In this document: piece after piece, positions 1 through 11,728 of the stretch
Layout of the letters: each line of letters begins with the position of its first letter
Position numbering within the stretch: position 1 is the stretch's first letter
Source of the DNA: Laccaria trichodermophora
Lineage: Eukaryota > Basidiomycota > Agaricomycetes > Agaricales > Hydnangiaceae
Direction of reading: 5' to 3'
Assembly (NCBI GenBank): GCA_018417955.1
Contig: JACTVC010000023.1
Span: 800,762 to 864,761 of the forward strand
DNA: 64,000 nucleotides
Program-made: the position numbers and the translations under genes
Notes under the pieces: generated by a model
Told to the model about the DNA's origin: nothing
The model's database searches: none
What the model saw: only the letters and a program-made list of their open reading frames with translations

Positions 1-1784
1 GTTGAATATTTCTTTCGGATACTCAATCTCCCATCCATTTCTTCATATCTCATGGATGTTAAAATTGATGCTCCGGACATTCCAGTGATTTCAAATTTGC
101 TGGATGCATGACAATGCCCCAGACATTTCGGATTTTCCCCAGACATATATCCGCATGTCCTCCCTATTGTTGACTGTGCATTTCGGGCTTTCCGGTAATC
201 GCTCACAGGTTGTTCCACTGGTTTGACCTTCACCATGGGGCTTTTGATCCATTTTCCTTGTGTCCTTCATATATTACATCTACACTTCGGGGGTTCCACT
301 CATCATTACTCCCGCATGTCCTTCATATTGTTGACTGTGCATTTCGGGCATTCCGCTAATTGTCAAGCGGTCTTTCCACATGTCAGTACCTCTGTGTTGC
401 GGGGTTTGTGATAACAGTTACACGGTCTTGCCTTGTGTCCTTCATAATGTTACTCTACATTGCGGGGCTTCCGCTAATGGTTACATCGGAAAATCAAAGT
501 CATACTAGGATTCACCCCACCTTTGGTCCCATTGCGTGTACATGGTTTAGGCCATCTATAACTCTGTAGCTTATAAGGTCAATGTAAGGTGGCTGATATC
601 CTGGGCCTCGCTTTCATTCCATAGGTCCTGACATACATTGGTCCCACCTATGGTGCCATGCCCTATACGGGCATTGGGCCCATTTGGGTAGCGCTATGAG
701 CCATAGGACAATTGTCCGTTTCTATTGTTATGGTATCATAGTGTTACCTGTGTCTACTTGTGATATATGGATGAGTGATGCATCAAGCAGTTGTTCCAAT
801 CATAATTTGGCTTGTAGAAGAGTCGTTGACCTGTAATAGTAAAACAACCCATAAGTACTGTGTAATGGTAGACTCAGAATATAGAAATAGAGGGGAGGTT
901 GAAGAAAATAGATCAGTTGATCCAGGCGATCCTCAGTACAACGGTGTGGGTTGCCTCCTGAAGTTTTGTGAGATTAATGGTGGTGGAGTGTTGGGCCTCA
1001 ACACTCCAAACACTGAAGAGGCATGTTTGGTCATGTTTGGCAAGAGCCTCGCAGTAGATACACAGTTTGTACACAAGTAGATCGTCATCATCATCAATCC
1101 ATCTGCACTTCACTGTGTTTCTGCGCGAGGAGCCTTTCCCATTCATCACTTGGCACCTCTCCAGTGGTACTTACCTGCCCGATTATTCAAGAGTGATTTT
1201 ACTAAGCCCACTTCATCAGCTCTTTCCAAGTGTTCATGGATGTAGGCCCTTGTCGAGTGCGTAGTGCCAGTAGACGCTCACGGGATGCAAATGGGAGGTG
1301 CTATGCTGACAGACGCCCAATATGTGTCCCTAGAGACTGGTGATCCTGATATTTAAACTCATTGAATCAGTACCTACCTTACTACCCTGACCACGTTCAC
1401 TTTCGCTGCCCCTTCGACAGCATTCAACACACATAGCTGTCTGGGTCCGCATTCAGTGGGTATTGTCGTTGAGTGCATTGAGCAATTAGACCCTGACATG
1501 GATCTTGCCTCCATCAAACACTGTGTGAAGAGAACCGTCAAGTCTGGTATGGTGGATGGAGGACAACTGAAATGGATTTAATGGAGTGTTGAAAGTCATT
1601 GCAGTCAGTGAGAGGAACAACCACTTGACAGATCTGTCACTGTGTCAGCAATCTTGATTTGACGAGACTATTAATAGCCATCAGCACCATCAGCATTCAG
1701 GAAGACCCCCCTCTCAGGCCAATTACCCTCAGACAAAGAATTGGCCTCTGAGGGCTCAGAAGCATGTAGAGGTGCTAGGCCTGA
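1..1784. other. Non-coding left edge with a degenerate tandem repeat
   Basis: No convincing gene. Positions about 120-500 carry a decayed tandem array: a phrase like 'tgtccttcatattgttgac' followed by a GGGCTTTCCG-like core recurs about every 50-63 bp (cores near 187, 237, 287, 345, 400 and 463). A short open stretch near 1,438-1,580 (ending in TAA) reads as a plausible but unidentified peptide without a supported start. GDA1 similarity begins near 1,785. Confidence 0.5.
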
Positions 1785-2193
1785 GGTGTGAAGTGATGGG
1801 TGTGGAGAGGACGGTGATGATGGATGGGGGGGACATTGGGTCTTTTGAGGTGTGTGATTGGGTGGTGCAGCTCATATTGGCAAAGGATGTGTATGTCCCT
1901 TTCTCCTCTTTCCTTTTACTCTTCTTTCTTCCTCCTCCCTATCTAATTCTCTTTTACATCCTTTTTTCATTCTTTTCTCCCTTCTGTCTTCCTCTCTCAC
2001 CCCCACTCCCTTCTCTCTTCACCCCCCTCCCTTCTTCCCTGTCCTAAATCTGCCTACTGATAACATGCACACACTGCACAGAATATGTGAACTAAAACCA
2101 TGCTCCTTCAACAGCATCTACCAACCCCTCCCTCCTTTCCTCTTTCCCAGATGGTAAAGTTCTCCTCCACTCCTACTTCTACAACTGCCTTCT
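1785..2193 (+). pseudogene. GDA1/CD39 nucleoside diphosphatase, 3'-half fragment
   Basis: A fragment of the same GDA1-like gene found at 2.2, 14.9 and 20.0 kb. It starts inside the coding part (the DGGDIGSFE stretch, then VVQLILAKD), continues through the pyrimidine-rich intron (about 1,890-2,070) and part of the following exon (ICELKPCSFNSIYQP), and stops abruptly near 2,193. There it joins, head to tail, DNA that matches the region upstream of the 20 kb copy. The N-terminal half and all ACR motifs are absent, so this cannot make an enzyme. It looks like a junction remnant of tandem duplication. Confidence 0.75.
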
Positions 2194-4170
2194 CATGAAT
2201 CCCTACAGCTGAATCTGCTTTCAAACGCTACCATATGCTCTTCCACAATCCAGTTCTAGTTTCTGTGATTTGGAGCTCCTCAACAACCCAAAAGCCACAC
2301 TTCTTTTCCTCACTTCCAATTCTTAGGAAGTTGGGTCTTCTCGTGGCTCTGCTCCATTGTATGCTGGACGGTGAAAAAACGACAGCTAAAAACACACTCA
2401 ATCCCAAAATCATGACTACCGGATTCATTCATGCCACAGCTTTCAACAATACCAACAACAACCTCACCTCCTGTTCACGACACCTCATCCCTATCCTATC
2501 TCTCCAGAGAAGCAAGTACAACCAACTAGAGGGTGCAATGCAGCCGAGTAACATTAGTGGGACGAAAGTGTTTCCATGGAAGAAGTTTGCAGTGTGCGCT
2601 GCGTTTCTCATGATGTGATGTGGCTTCGGCAGTTGGGGGAGGGTACATTCTGAAGGGGGGATGGAAACACTGAGTTAGAGGTGAATGTTAACATTCACTG
2701 TCTTTCCTTCTGGAAAACTGACAAAAAGACTACGGAAAAGGATGCCAAACGGAAACAGCGACAATACACATTAATGAACGCAAGCTCAACCGGCTCCAGA
2801 ATCCATGTCTACAACATCAACAATTGTGGCCCTTCCCCTGAATATGGAAACCAAGTGTTCAAAATGACACAACTTAGCTTATTATCATTCATTGGTAATG
2901 CTGAGGGCACTGCATGGAGCTGGGACGAAGCTGTCTGTGTGGTGCCCAAGGCCATGCATGGGTGTACACCAGTGGCTGTTAAAGCTACTGCTGGACTTCA
3001 ATTATTACCTGGTTTGCAGAGCGCTGATATTTTGAGTGCTGTGGAAGGGAGGATACATTCCTCTTATCCTTTCCAGTTACAAGATAAAGACAGGGTGGTG
3101 ATCATGGATGGAAAAGATGAGGGCATATATGCATGGATAATGGCCAACTATCTCTTGGGTACCATCAAAGCTTCCACACTGCCTGATACACCCACCTACG
3201 CCATCCTAGACCTTGGTGGTGCTTCTACGTAAATCATGTTCAAGCCTATCTTCACCTCCTCGGATATGGAGCTAGAACAGGAATATGGTCTGCAATTCAG
3301 TGGCTGGAATCATGTGCTGTACCAGCACTCGTACTTGGGGTATGGGTTGATGCATGCACAGAGACATGTTCATAGATTGGTTAATTTCATGTCAACGCTG
3401 CAGGGCACGAAAGCGAAAGTGGTGATGGGGAATCCATGTTTTGCGAAGGGTACACAGAGGGTTGTGATTGTTAAGGATGAAGTGATGGGCAAGGTGACGA
3501 TGGATGGGACATTGGGTCTTTTGAGGGTTGTGGTCAGGTGGTGCAGCTCATATTGGCAAAGGACTCATATGTCCCTTTCTCCTCTTTCCTTTTACTCTTC
3601 TTTCTTCCTCCTCCCCATCTAATTCTCTTTTACATCCTTCTTTTCATTCTTTTCACCCTTCTGTCTTCCTCTCTCACCCCCACTCCCTTCTCTCTTCACC
3701 CTCTCCCTTCTTCCCTGTCCTAAATCTGCTTACTGATGACATGCACACACAACATCTGCAAACTCAAATCATGCTCCTTCAATGGCATCTACCAACCCTC
3801 CCTCCTCTCCTCCTTCCCAAACGGTAAAGTCCTCCTCCTCTCCTATTTCTACAACCACCTCTCCCCCCTCCTCCCACCCTCCCCCATATCCATATCAACC
3901 ATCACCAGCACCACATGGCAAGTCTGCCAAGGCCACAATGAATGGCTGCAGAACCACTGGGCTGCCAATTCTGAACTCATGGCTAAACTTGCAGACAGAC
4001 CAGAGTGGTGTCATGATTTGACATTCATGCATGTGTTGTTGAGGCTTGGGTATGAGTTTGAGGGTGGGAGAGAGGTGGCGATTGGGAAGAAGGTTGGGGG
4101 AATGGTGTTGGGATGGTGTTTGGGTGCCACGATGGCAATGGTTGGTGGGTATTTGAAGTGTCAGATTTGA
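2194..4170 (+). pseudogene. GDA1-like nucleoside diphosphatase pseudogene (unit 1)
   Basis: Family: GDA1/CD39 apyrases. Golgi GDPase hydrolyses GDP to GMP to support nucleotide-sugar transport. Visible parts: an N-terminal signal-anchor region (about 2,535-2,615, SKYNQLEGAMQPSN then a hydrophobic run), an ACR1-like STGSRIHVY, an ACR2-like ATAGLQLLP, ACR3-like KDEGIYAWIMANYLLG, ACR4-like LDLGGAST, and a C-terminal LGWCLGATMAMVGG. Lesions: a TGA after the hydrophobic segment (2,616-2,618), loss of about five residues after GTAWS, a TAA where the 20 kb copy reads ACGCAA just after ACR4 (3,230-3,232), and a disturbed frame near 3,490-3,530. The pyrimidine-rich intron spans about 3,560-3,740. Family assignment is firm; function is lost. 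Confidence 0.85.
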
Positions 4171-4646
4171 GGGTGGTACATAGTGGGAGGATTTATTTTA
4201 TCTGCCACTGGTGGTGTCTATCAATAATGAGGTTCCTTGGACTATGGAGGGATCTCAAGTGCCTATACCTACTCAATAAATGTAAACAATCCCTGGAATG
4301 CACCAAGGACCATCTCAGACAATAGGTAGAATAACTGGAAAGTTGTACTCTCAGTCAACTGTCAGTCAATGCATTCTTGAGACTGTCCAGCATGATTATA
4401 TCAAAGCAGAATTGATTAGAGCTTGTACATACCAAAGGGTTGTGGCCAAGTTGTGGCTCACTTTTTGCATAGGGTCATCATGTATAGACTATGCAATCAT
4501 TTTTTTTGTTTATGGGGAGAGATGGCAGCTACTGTACATCATATATACTATGTAAAAACACAGAACTAGCTTACACATACAAAATGGACTCAAAACCAGA
4601 GACCTCAAAAAAAAAGATAAAACATGGTATCTTAAGAGTCCCCCAA
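4171..4646. other. Spacer between GDA1 pseudogene and inserted element
   Basis: No gene seen. This stretch aligns with about 22,145-22,595 downstream of the 20 kb GDA1 copy, showing that it belongs to the duplicated unit. An AT-rich A-run near 4,605-4,620 precedes the left end of the inserted element. Confidence 0.6.
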
Positions 4647-4672
4647 GGGGAGGTCTTTACCATCCCCCATGA

Positions 4673-4950
4673 GTTCTGGCGGAATCCGGCGGATTCCAAG
4701 TGGAATGTCGGAATTCCATGGAATTCCGACGGAAACTAGTTCGCTGGAGCCTCAGCCATTCTGGTTTCCAATTCCACAGAAATTCCAATGGAATCCGACG
4801 GAATCCGGTGGAAATGGTCGGAATCCGGGAGCCTCCCGGAACAGTTTCCATTGGAATCCATTGGAATTCCAACCAGATTCCATGGAATTCCAATGGAAAG
4901 TATATTCCAGTCAAATTCCAACAGATTCCGAGAGATTCCAATGAATTCCA
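4673..4950. repeat. Left subterminal GGAATTCC-type repeat
   Basis: Dense degenerate repeats of GGAATTCC, GGAATCC and GATTCC. The unit is nearly its own reverse complement, so open frames appear on both strands; these are not genes. It mirrors the array at 6,330-6,590 in the right end of the same element. Confidence 0.85.
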
Positions 4951-4988
4951 ATATTTGTTGTTGTTATTATAATATATAAAAAAAGAAG

Positions 4989-5072
4989 TGGATGCATAAG
5001 GATTGAACTCTAGCCTCGGGGAAGGTCACGTGAGGTCCAAGCAGCAACATTTCCACTACACCATATGGCCGT
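4989..5072 (-). other. tRNA-like Pol III module inside the element (SINE-like or tRNA pseudogene)
   Basis: On the minus strand a box A-like TGGTGTAGTGGA (5,063-5,052) is followed about 40 nt later by a box B-like GAGTTCAATCC (5,010-5,000). A T7 run lies just downstream, suitable as a Pol III terminator. Acceptor and T stems pair poorly, so it is not a normal tRNA. It could be a tRNA pseudogene or the head of a SINE carried by the element. Confidence 0.35.
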
Positions 5073-5175
5073 TACAATTCTAGTAACATTTATTCCATAC
5101 AACCCACCCTCACAGCCACCTTCCTAAACGAGTCGCGGCATTCGCCGGCGTCACCATCAGCATTCCGTTTTGCTG

Positions 5176-5685
5176 TCAACCACAACCACAACCACAACCA
5201 CAACCACCGTCACCACGACCAGCGCGGTCACCGCCAACCACGCCCACGCCAGCGGACAACGACGACAACACGACAACACGACAACACGACGACGACGACG
5301 GACGACGACACGTCAGCGACGACGAGGCCGGCCACACGACGACGGACGACGACACGTCAACGCACGACAACGACGACGACGGGTCGCGTCAACACACGAC
5401 GACCACGCACGACACGTCAGCGACGACGAGGACGACACGTCAATGGACGACGACGACGGACGACGACGACACGTCAACGGACGACGACGACGGACGACGA
5501 CGACTCGTCAACGGACGACGACGACGACAAACGACGACGACTCGTCAACGGACGACGACGACGATGACAGACGACGACGACGACACATCACGTCGACGGA
5601 CGACACGTCAGCGACGACGAGACGGCGCACGTCAACGGACGACGACGAGGACGACGGCGACACGTCAACGGACGACGACGAGCCC
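5176..5685. repeat. (ACGACG)n-type trinucleotide tract
   Basis: About 500 bp dominated by ACG/GAC triplets with ACACGTCA interruptions. The long open frame across it (Asp/Arg/Thr-rich, then Pro/Phe/Ser) is a by-product of stop-free repeats, not a protein. Confidence 0.9.
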
Positions 5686-6150
5686 CCTCCCTTTTCCCTC
5701 CCCCCTTCCTATTCCCTCCTCCTTCTTATTCCCTCCTCCTTCCTATTCCCTCCCCTTTCCTTTTCCCTCCCCTTCCTTTGTCCTCCCCCTTCCCTGTCCC
5801 TCCCCTCCCTCTTCCCTCTCCCTTCCCTTTTCCCTCCCCCTTCCCTTGTCAATCCCCTATTTCTTGTGACCCCCCCTTCCTTTTCCCTTTTCCCTTCCCC
5901 CCTTTCTTTTCCTTTTTACCTTCCCCCCTTCCTTTTCCCTTTTCCCTTCCCCCTTCCTTTTCCCTTTTCCCTTCCCCCTTCTTTTTCCCTTTTCCCTTCC
6001 CCCCTTCTTTTTCCCTTTTCCCTTCCCCCATTCTTTTTCCCTTTTCTCTTCCCCCCCCCTTCCTTTTCCCTTTTCCCTTCCCCCCTCTTCCTTTTCCCTT
6101 CCCCCTTCCCTCCTCATTTCCTGCCCCTTCCTTGCCCATCCCCTCCCTCT
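5686..6150. repeat. Polypyrimidine tract (CCCTTTTCC units)
   Basis: About 460 bp of nearly pure C/T on the plus strand, built from a CCCTTTTCCCTTCCCC-like unit. Strong strand asymmetry of this kind may form triplex DNA and stall replication; that is inference. Not coding. Confidence 0.9.
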
Positions 6151-6329
6151 CTAGTATACACTGTATGTAGTTAAATATATTTTGTATTATAATTGAAATA
6201 CATCATTATTTGATCTAAATCACTTGTGAATTTGTGAATTTTATAAGGAGGTTTGAATTTCTGACTTCAATAAATACAGCTCAAGTCACCTGACCTCTAC
6301 CTCAGTTCTGATCAGCACTAATCAGTCTT

Positions 6330-6590
6330 CTGGAATTCCATTCAGATTCCGGCGGAATCCATTGGAACTCCATTCAGAATCCAGCGGAATCCATTGGAAT
6401 TCCATTCAGAATCCGGTGGAATCCATTGGAATTCCATTCAGAATCCAGCAGAATCCATTGGAATTCCATTCAGAATCCAGCGGAATCCACTGGAATTTGA
6501 GATTCCTACCATTCCGGCGGACTCCGGATGGAATTCCGACATTCTATGGGAGTCCGTCGGAGCCCGCCGGAACTCATGGGGGAGGGTAAA
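6330..6590. repeat. Right subterminal GGAATTCC-type repeat
   Basis: Tandem units of about 33-34 bp (an ATTGGAATTCCATTCAGAAT core followed by CCRGCGGAATCC) repeated at least four times between 6,330 and 6,500, then a diverged stretch leading into the right terminal inverted repeat. The right array is more regular than the left one. Confidence 0.85.
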
Positions 6591-6669
6591 GTACTGCCCA
6601 AGGGCCAAAGAATGTTCTGCCAACTGGTAAAAGATTGTTCAAATAGGCCATGAACTGCATTGAATGCTA

Positions 6670-9600
6670 TTATAATGCTGGTGAAAAACATTGACTCCAG
6701 TTTGTACCATGGACAAAGTTACTAAAATCAAGTATAGTTGGAGTGCTGCCCAGTACATTGATTGTTCTTGGAAAAAATAAACCATATTTATTGTGTGGTG
6801 GCACCCAGAAGAGATATGATTTGAAATCTTCTCCAATGATCCAATTATTAGATTTAAGTCCTGGAGAGGGATAAAAAACAACAGGTTTACTCTTGAAAAT
6901 GTGAGATACACTGTGATGTGTATCAGTGTCATTGATATTATTTCTAACTCTAGATGGCAAGAATGTGGATGGCAATGCAACTGAAGAAGCTGTGGGATTT
7001 AAAGCTATGCAGCCTCCATGAGCATCCCAGAGTCTGATGGTTTTGTCTAAAGATCCAGAAGCGATATGCCTACCATCAGGTGAAAAGACAACTGATTCAA
7101 CACTTCCATGATGGCCTTTCAATGGATCTCCCAAACTGTGACCAGTTACAGCATCCCAGAGTCTAATTGTTTTGTCAAAAGAACCAGAAACAATGTACCT
7201 CCCATCAGGAGAAAATGCAACTGAACTAACAACATTATCATGTCCTATGAGAGGAGTCATCATGCTTTGACCTGTGTGAAGATCCCACACTCTGACAGTT
7301 TTATCATAAGATCCAGACACAATATACCTTCCATCAGGAGAAAAGGCAACAGAGTTAACACCACCCTTATGACCTATAAGAGGATTCATTATGCTTTGAC
7401 CTGTCAGGGCATCCCATACTCTGATTGTTCTGTCTACAGACCCAGAGATGATGAATTTGCCATCTGGAGAAAATGAAACTGAATGAATCCAATTAGTGTG
7501 ACCTGTGAAAGCATCTAAGACACTCTGCCCTGTCAGTGTATTCCAGACTCTAACAGTCTTGTCCAAAGATCCAGAGGTAATATATCCACCATCAGGAGAA
7601 AATGCAACAGAAGTAACTCTTTGATCATGGCCTTTGAGAGGATCTATGACACACTGACCTGTTAAAGCATCCCAGACTCTGATTGTGCAATCATCAGATC
7701 CAGAGGCAATGTATCTGCCATCAGGAGAGAATGCAACTGATGTAACCTGATGGTCATGACCTTTAAGTGGACCCATGACACTTAGACCTGTCAAAGCATC
7801 CCAAATTCTGAGTGTTGCATCATTGGACCCAGAGACAATGTGTTTGCAATTAGGAGAAAATGCAACTGATGTTATCCCATCGTCATGGCCTCTTACATGA
7901 TCTACCTCAGTGTGACTTGTCAGAGCATCCCAAACTTTGATCATATTGTCCCCACACTGAGAAATGATATGCTTGCCATTGGGTGAAACAGCCAATGAAT
8001 AAACTGAGCCCTCATCATCTTCAAGAGGACTCAAGATGCAGTGACTTGTCAGAGCATTCCAGAATCTAATTATGCAGTTTCCAGTTGCACAAAAAATGTG
8101 CTTGCCATCTGGAGAAAAAGCTACTGTGTAGATGGGATGAGAGCCTCTAAAAAGAACCATTACACTCTGACCAGAGAGAGCATCCCAGACTCTGATTGTC
8201 TTATCATGAGATCCAGATACAATATTCATTCCATTAGGAGAGTATGCAACACTGTTGACCATCCCATCATGACCAATGAGTGAATCCATCACACTCTGAC
8301 CTGTCTGAGCATCCCACACTCTGACTGTCTTGTCAGCAGATCCAGAGACAATCTGTCTTCCATCAGGAGAAAATGCAACTGAAGTAACCCATTTATCATG
8401 GCCTTTGAGAGGATCCATGACACTCTGACCTGTCTGAGCATCCCAGACTCTGATTGTTTTATCATAAGATCCAGAGACAATGTGCCTGCCAGTAGGAGAA
8501 TATGCAACTAAAAGAGGCCAATAAAAGCAGCTCCCAAGAGAGTCCATGACACACTGGCCTGTCAAAGCATCCCAGACTTTGACTGTACAGTTATAAGATG
8601 CTGAGATTATGTGTTTCCCATTGGGAGAATATGCAACTGAACCAAGTGTGTTAGCATGGCCTTTAAAATTGATGATATTATGGCCTGTGAGAGCATCCCA
8701 GATATAAATAGCTCCTTCAACAGAGCCAGAGACAATCTGCCTGCCATCAGGTGAATATGCAAGTGGACCATTACTACCCTTTATTCTAAGAAGGCACTTG
8801 TCTGGCCACTGTTTCATCTGACCATTCTCAATTGTCAAAGTCTTTGCAAAATATCTCATGAAATGCATAGATATTTTAGAATTTTGTGGTGCAAATGGCA
8901 GTGCTGAGATGTAAATGTGTGGTGCTGATTCAGATATTGGCTCAAAGAATGTCATTATAAATTGATTTGCATCACTTGCAAACTCTGACATACTAAGCTT
9001 CAATGCCTATATTTGATTTTTCATGTCAGTATCATAGTAGTATATTTTTACAAGACACTCACTTTGCACCAAGTTTCAGCCAAAAGCAGTAACTGAGCAG
9101 CATGATTTACAGCACCCATTAGACTCATAATTTCTAGCCAATGTAAAAGATGGTTTATCAGAAATTTCTCCATTTCAACCATTATCTCCTCTTCCAATGC
9201 CCAATCAGAAGATTTTTGCAGATAGATTGCCCAGAAATAGCTTGCATGATCTAGAGCAGTAGATTTCACATTTTCAATATGATCCATTAGGTTTGGAATA
9301 TCTTTATTTAGGATATGTGATGTTTCAAGATCAAAAAAGTTAAACTTCAGCTTTGCACTCATAAATTTCATACAACACCCAGCAAGACAGAGACTGTGCT
9401 TCTTAGAATCAACCCAAAAAGCCTTGGAACGCTTTGGGTCAAGCAGAAAATCTGTAACTGACTGATGACAGATTTGCAAATGGCCCATTTCACTGATAGA
9501 CAAGACTGGACTTAGTTGGCTGATTACAGACAATGCATCTTGAACATCTAGAAGCTGTTCAAGATCACTGGAACGAAGTGGATTTCTTGCAATGACAATG

Positions 9601-11728
9601 AAGCCCAAAACTGATGACAAGGTATTTTTCTCTGTTTCTCTTAGACCCTGAAAAGCAGCAGAAATGATATGATGGTACAAGCCATCAATGGCATCAGTCC
9701 CTTCTCCAGTATTGGAACATATAACTTCCAGCCTCCCTTGAATGTCACCACCCTTATACAAGATGAAGTCCATTGCAGATTTAGCCCAAATGAATAGCCC
9801 AGCAGCTTTTTCTACAAGAAATGAAATTTTTTCTACACCAGGCCAATTCAGATATAGAGCTGAGGTATCTAAATTAGTCCCTTCAAGAAATCTTGTGGTA
9901 AAGTATTTCCAAAGATCATCAGCTGTCTGATCAGAAACTTCATCTCCAGCATGAAGATCCATATGATAACTAACAGGTTTCAATGCATTCTGAATATCAG
10001 GATAGCAGCGACTTGTAACTAGAAACTTTACAGACTTGGAAAGTTGAGAACAGGATTTTAAAGAAGGCAAGAGTCTCTCATATGAATCACACTCATCCAG
10101 AGCATCAATAACAAGAAGAAGTGGCTTCACAGAGCTTTGAGAGGCCTCCTGGAGTGGCCTGACAATGAGATGCTCAAATTGCATGGGAATGTCAAGACCT
10201 CTGATTTTAGCTTTCTGTGCCTCTAGTGCTTGGGCTATAGATATTTTCAATGCAATGTTTCCCTGAGCAAGATCTAAAGCAAGGCATCTCCATAGATTAT
10301 CTGGATTCTGAAGCTCAGTCTGATCACGGTGGAAGAAGAATTGTCCAGAAAAATGTTCAAAGCTAGCCACAACAGTTGAAGCAATTGTCGTCTTCCCAGA
10401 GCCAGGACTGCCAGAAAGCCAGAGAATGTTTGGCATGCTCAGATCATTTACCCATGCTTTAATGTCTGTTAGCACATCCACTCGAGTTCCAGGCATGCAT
10501 CTATCTGATGGTTTGCTATGTAATGGAGCCTTGAGTTCCTGCAACCATTTATCTGCCTGAGGAATTGGCTGGTATAAGTTATAGAGGTAACTAGGCTAAC
10601 ATGACTTTCCTTTGATTCCTCTATCATGGCATTGATTTTTTCTTGAAGTTCCTCAGTATTGTTGTAGTGAACCTGCAAAATGTAGATGTGGATTAGCATG
10701 GAAATGTCAATGAGAATGTTCACTAACAACTTGTCCAGCAATAATTACACTATGATCCATCTGAATATCTTGTGCCCCAGCAAAGACAGTTACTTGAGCT
10801 GCTGTAGCACCTTTTCAGATGAACAATAAAATAAGGGACATTTAGAAATGTCAGTTTCAGCTGATTAACTTACTATCTTGACTGGCCTCTGTGGTCCTCA
10901 GCTGTTCAGCAGTCTCTGTACTGTCAGCTGTAAAAAATAATAAACAGTGAGGAATAAAAAAATGGATGCTTCAACATACTTTGGAAGTTTTCCTCATACC
11001 ACAGAAGGACCTGAACTTTGGTGTCAGTGAGCCAATTAAACATAGAGCTATTTTACACACATGGAAAGAGCTCATGATTTCATTCACCTTTCCTTCAAAC
11101 TTCTCAATATGCTCTGTATCTTGTGTAAAGCTGGGAAAATTCCTTAAAATCTGCTGGTGAATATCTGCAACACTTTCTTTTAGATGGTCCAAAGCTCTAG
11201 CAGAGTATTTGAGTTTGAAGGCATTTATGATAACAGTCAAAGTCACACACCCTTTCAAATCCTCAAGCCAAGATTGCAAAGCAGATGGAACATGATGCTT
11301 GTGAAACTGAGAGGTATACTGAATGATCTCCTCAAATTTCCCAGTAAGATTATCTGAACAAGCAGCCCAGGCTCTCCTGTTAGAGTTGAATTTCTAATTT
11401 GATTGATAGATAGGTCAGATAGATTGAATAGAGCAAAGCTGAGCACCTTGATGATCTCGATGATATCCAAGGCTTTGACAACAGCCAACTTCAAGGGTGG
11501 GAAGGCGTCATTAGATGCGGCCACAGCTTCGAGTGTATGAAGACCGGCGCCTCCGCCGGCAGTTTGCAGACGTCGGTTTGTGCTGGGATTCAATTCACTA
11601 GTATTCATATTGTTGGTGTTCTTGTTACAGGCAGTAGCGTTTGTGTTCGTGGTGGTGGTGGTTGGGAAGAGACTTGGAAGGAACGCTGCCACGGTGCTGC
11701 ATTGCCTCATGCCATGGTCATGCACCAT
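6670..11728 (-). CDS. NLR1: NACHT-WD40 STAND protein (NLR-like)
   Basis: Predicted signal-transducing NTPase of the fungal STAND/NLR class, members of which act in non-self recognition and programmed cell death; that role here is inference. Exons (minus): 11728-11447, 11393-11061, 11010-10980, 10927-10874, 10810-10728, 10672-10606, 10552-9063, 9006-6670, summing to 1,558 codons plus stop. Residues 1-280 form a helical N-terminal domain of unclear type. The NACHT core has a P-loop GSPGSGKTTI near residue 330 and Walker B LLLVIDALDECD. Fourteen WD repeats (IRVWDALTGQ-type) fit two seven-bladed propellers, followed by a tail of about 95 residues ending QCFSPAL. The start could instead be at 11,710 or 11,608. 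The intron at 10,553-10,605 is shifted 4 nt relative to NLR2. Confidence 0.9.

Larger units (their letters stand above)
4647..6599. mobile_element. 1.95 kb apparently non-autonomous element with terminal inverted repeats
   Basis: The left end (4,647 inward, GGGGAGGTCTTTACCATCCC then CCATGAGTTCTGGCGG) matches the reverse complement of the right end (inward from 6,599, GGGCAGTACTTTACCCTCCC then CCATGAGTTCCGGCGG). Inside each end lies 250-290 bp of degenerate GGAATTCC/GGAATCC motifs. The interior holds a tRNA-like module, an ACGACG tract and a CCCTTTTCC tract; no transposase is visible. The paralogous site near 22,590-22,600 lacks this DNA: flanks reading AGTCCCCCAA on the left and CCAAAGAATG on the right merge there into one AGTCTCCCAAAGAATG. 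A target duplication is not clear (only CCAA is shared), so the superfamily is undetermined. Confidence 0.8.

Noticed and set aside
2228..2428. 66-codon minus-strand frame, with a similar one at 20,018-20,251
   Set aside because: Both lie antisense to the 5' region of the GDA1 copies and are similar only because the underlying DNA is duplicated.
4657..4979. Overlapping 60-94-codon frames on both strands
   Set aside because: Caused by near-palindromic GGAATTCC repeats.
5170..6174. 334-codon open frame (Asp/Arg/Thr-rich, then Pro/Phe/Ser-rich)
   Set aside because: It is a direct translation of ACGACG and CCCTTTTCC simple repeats inside an inverted-repeat element; frames are open on both strands for the same reason.
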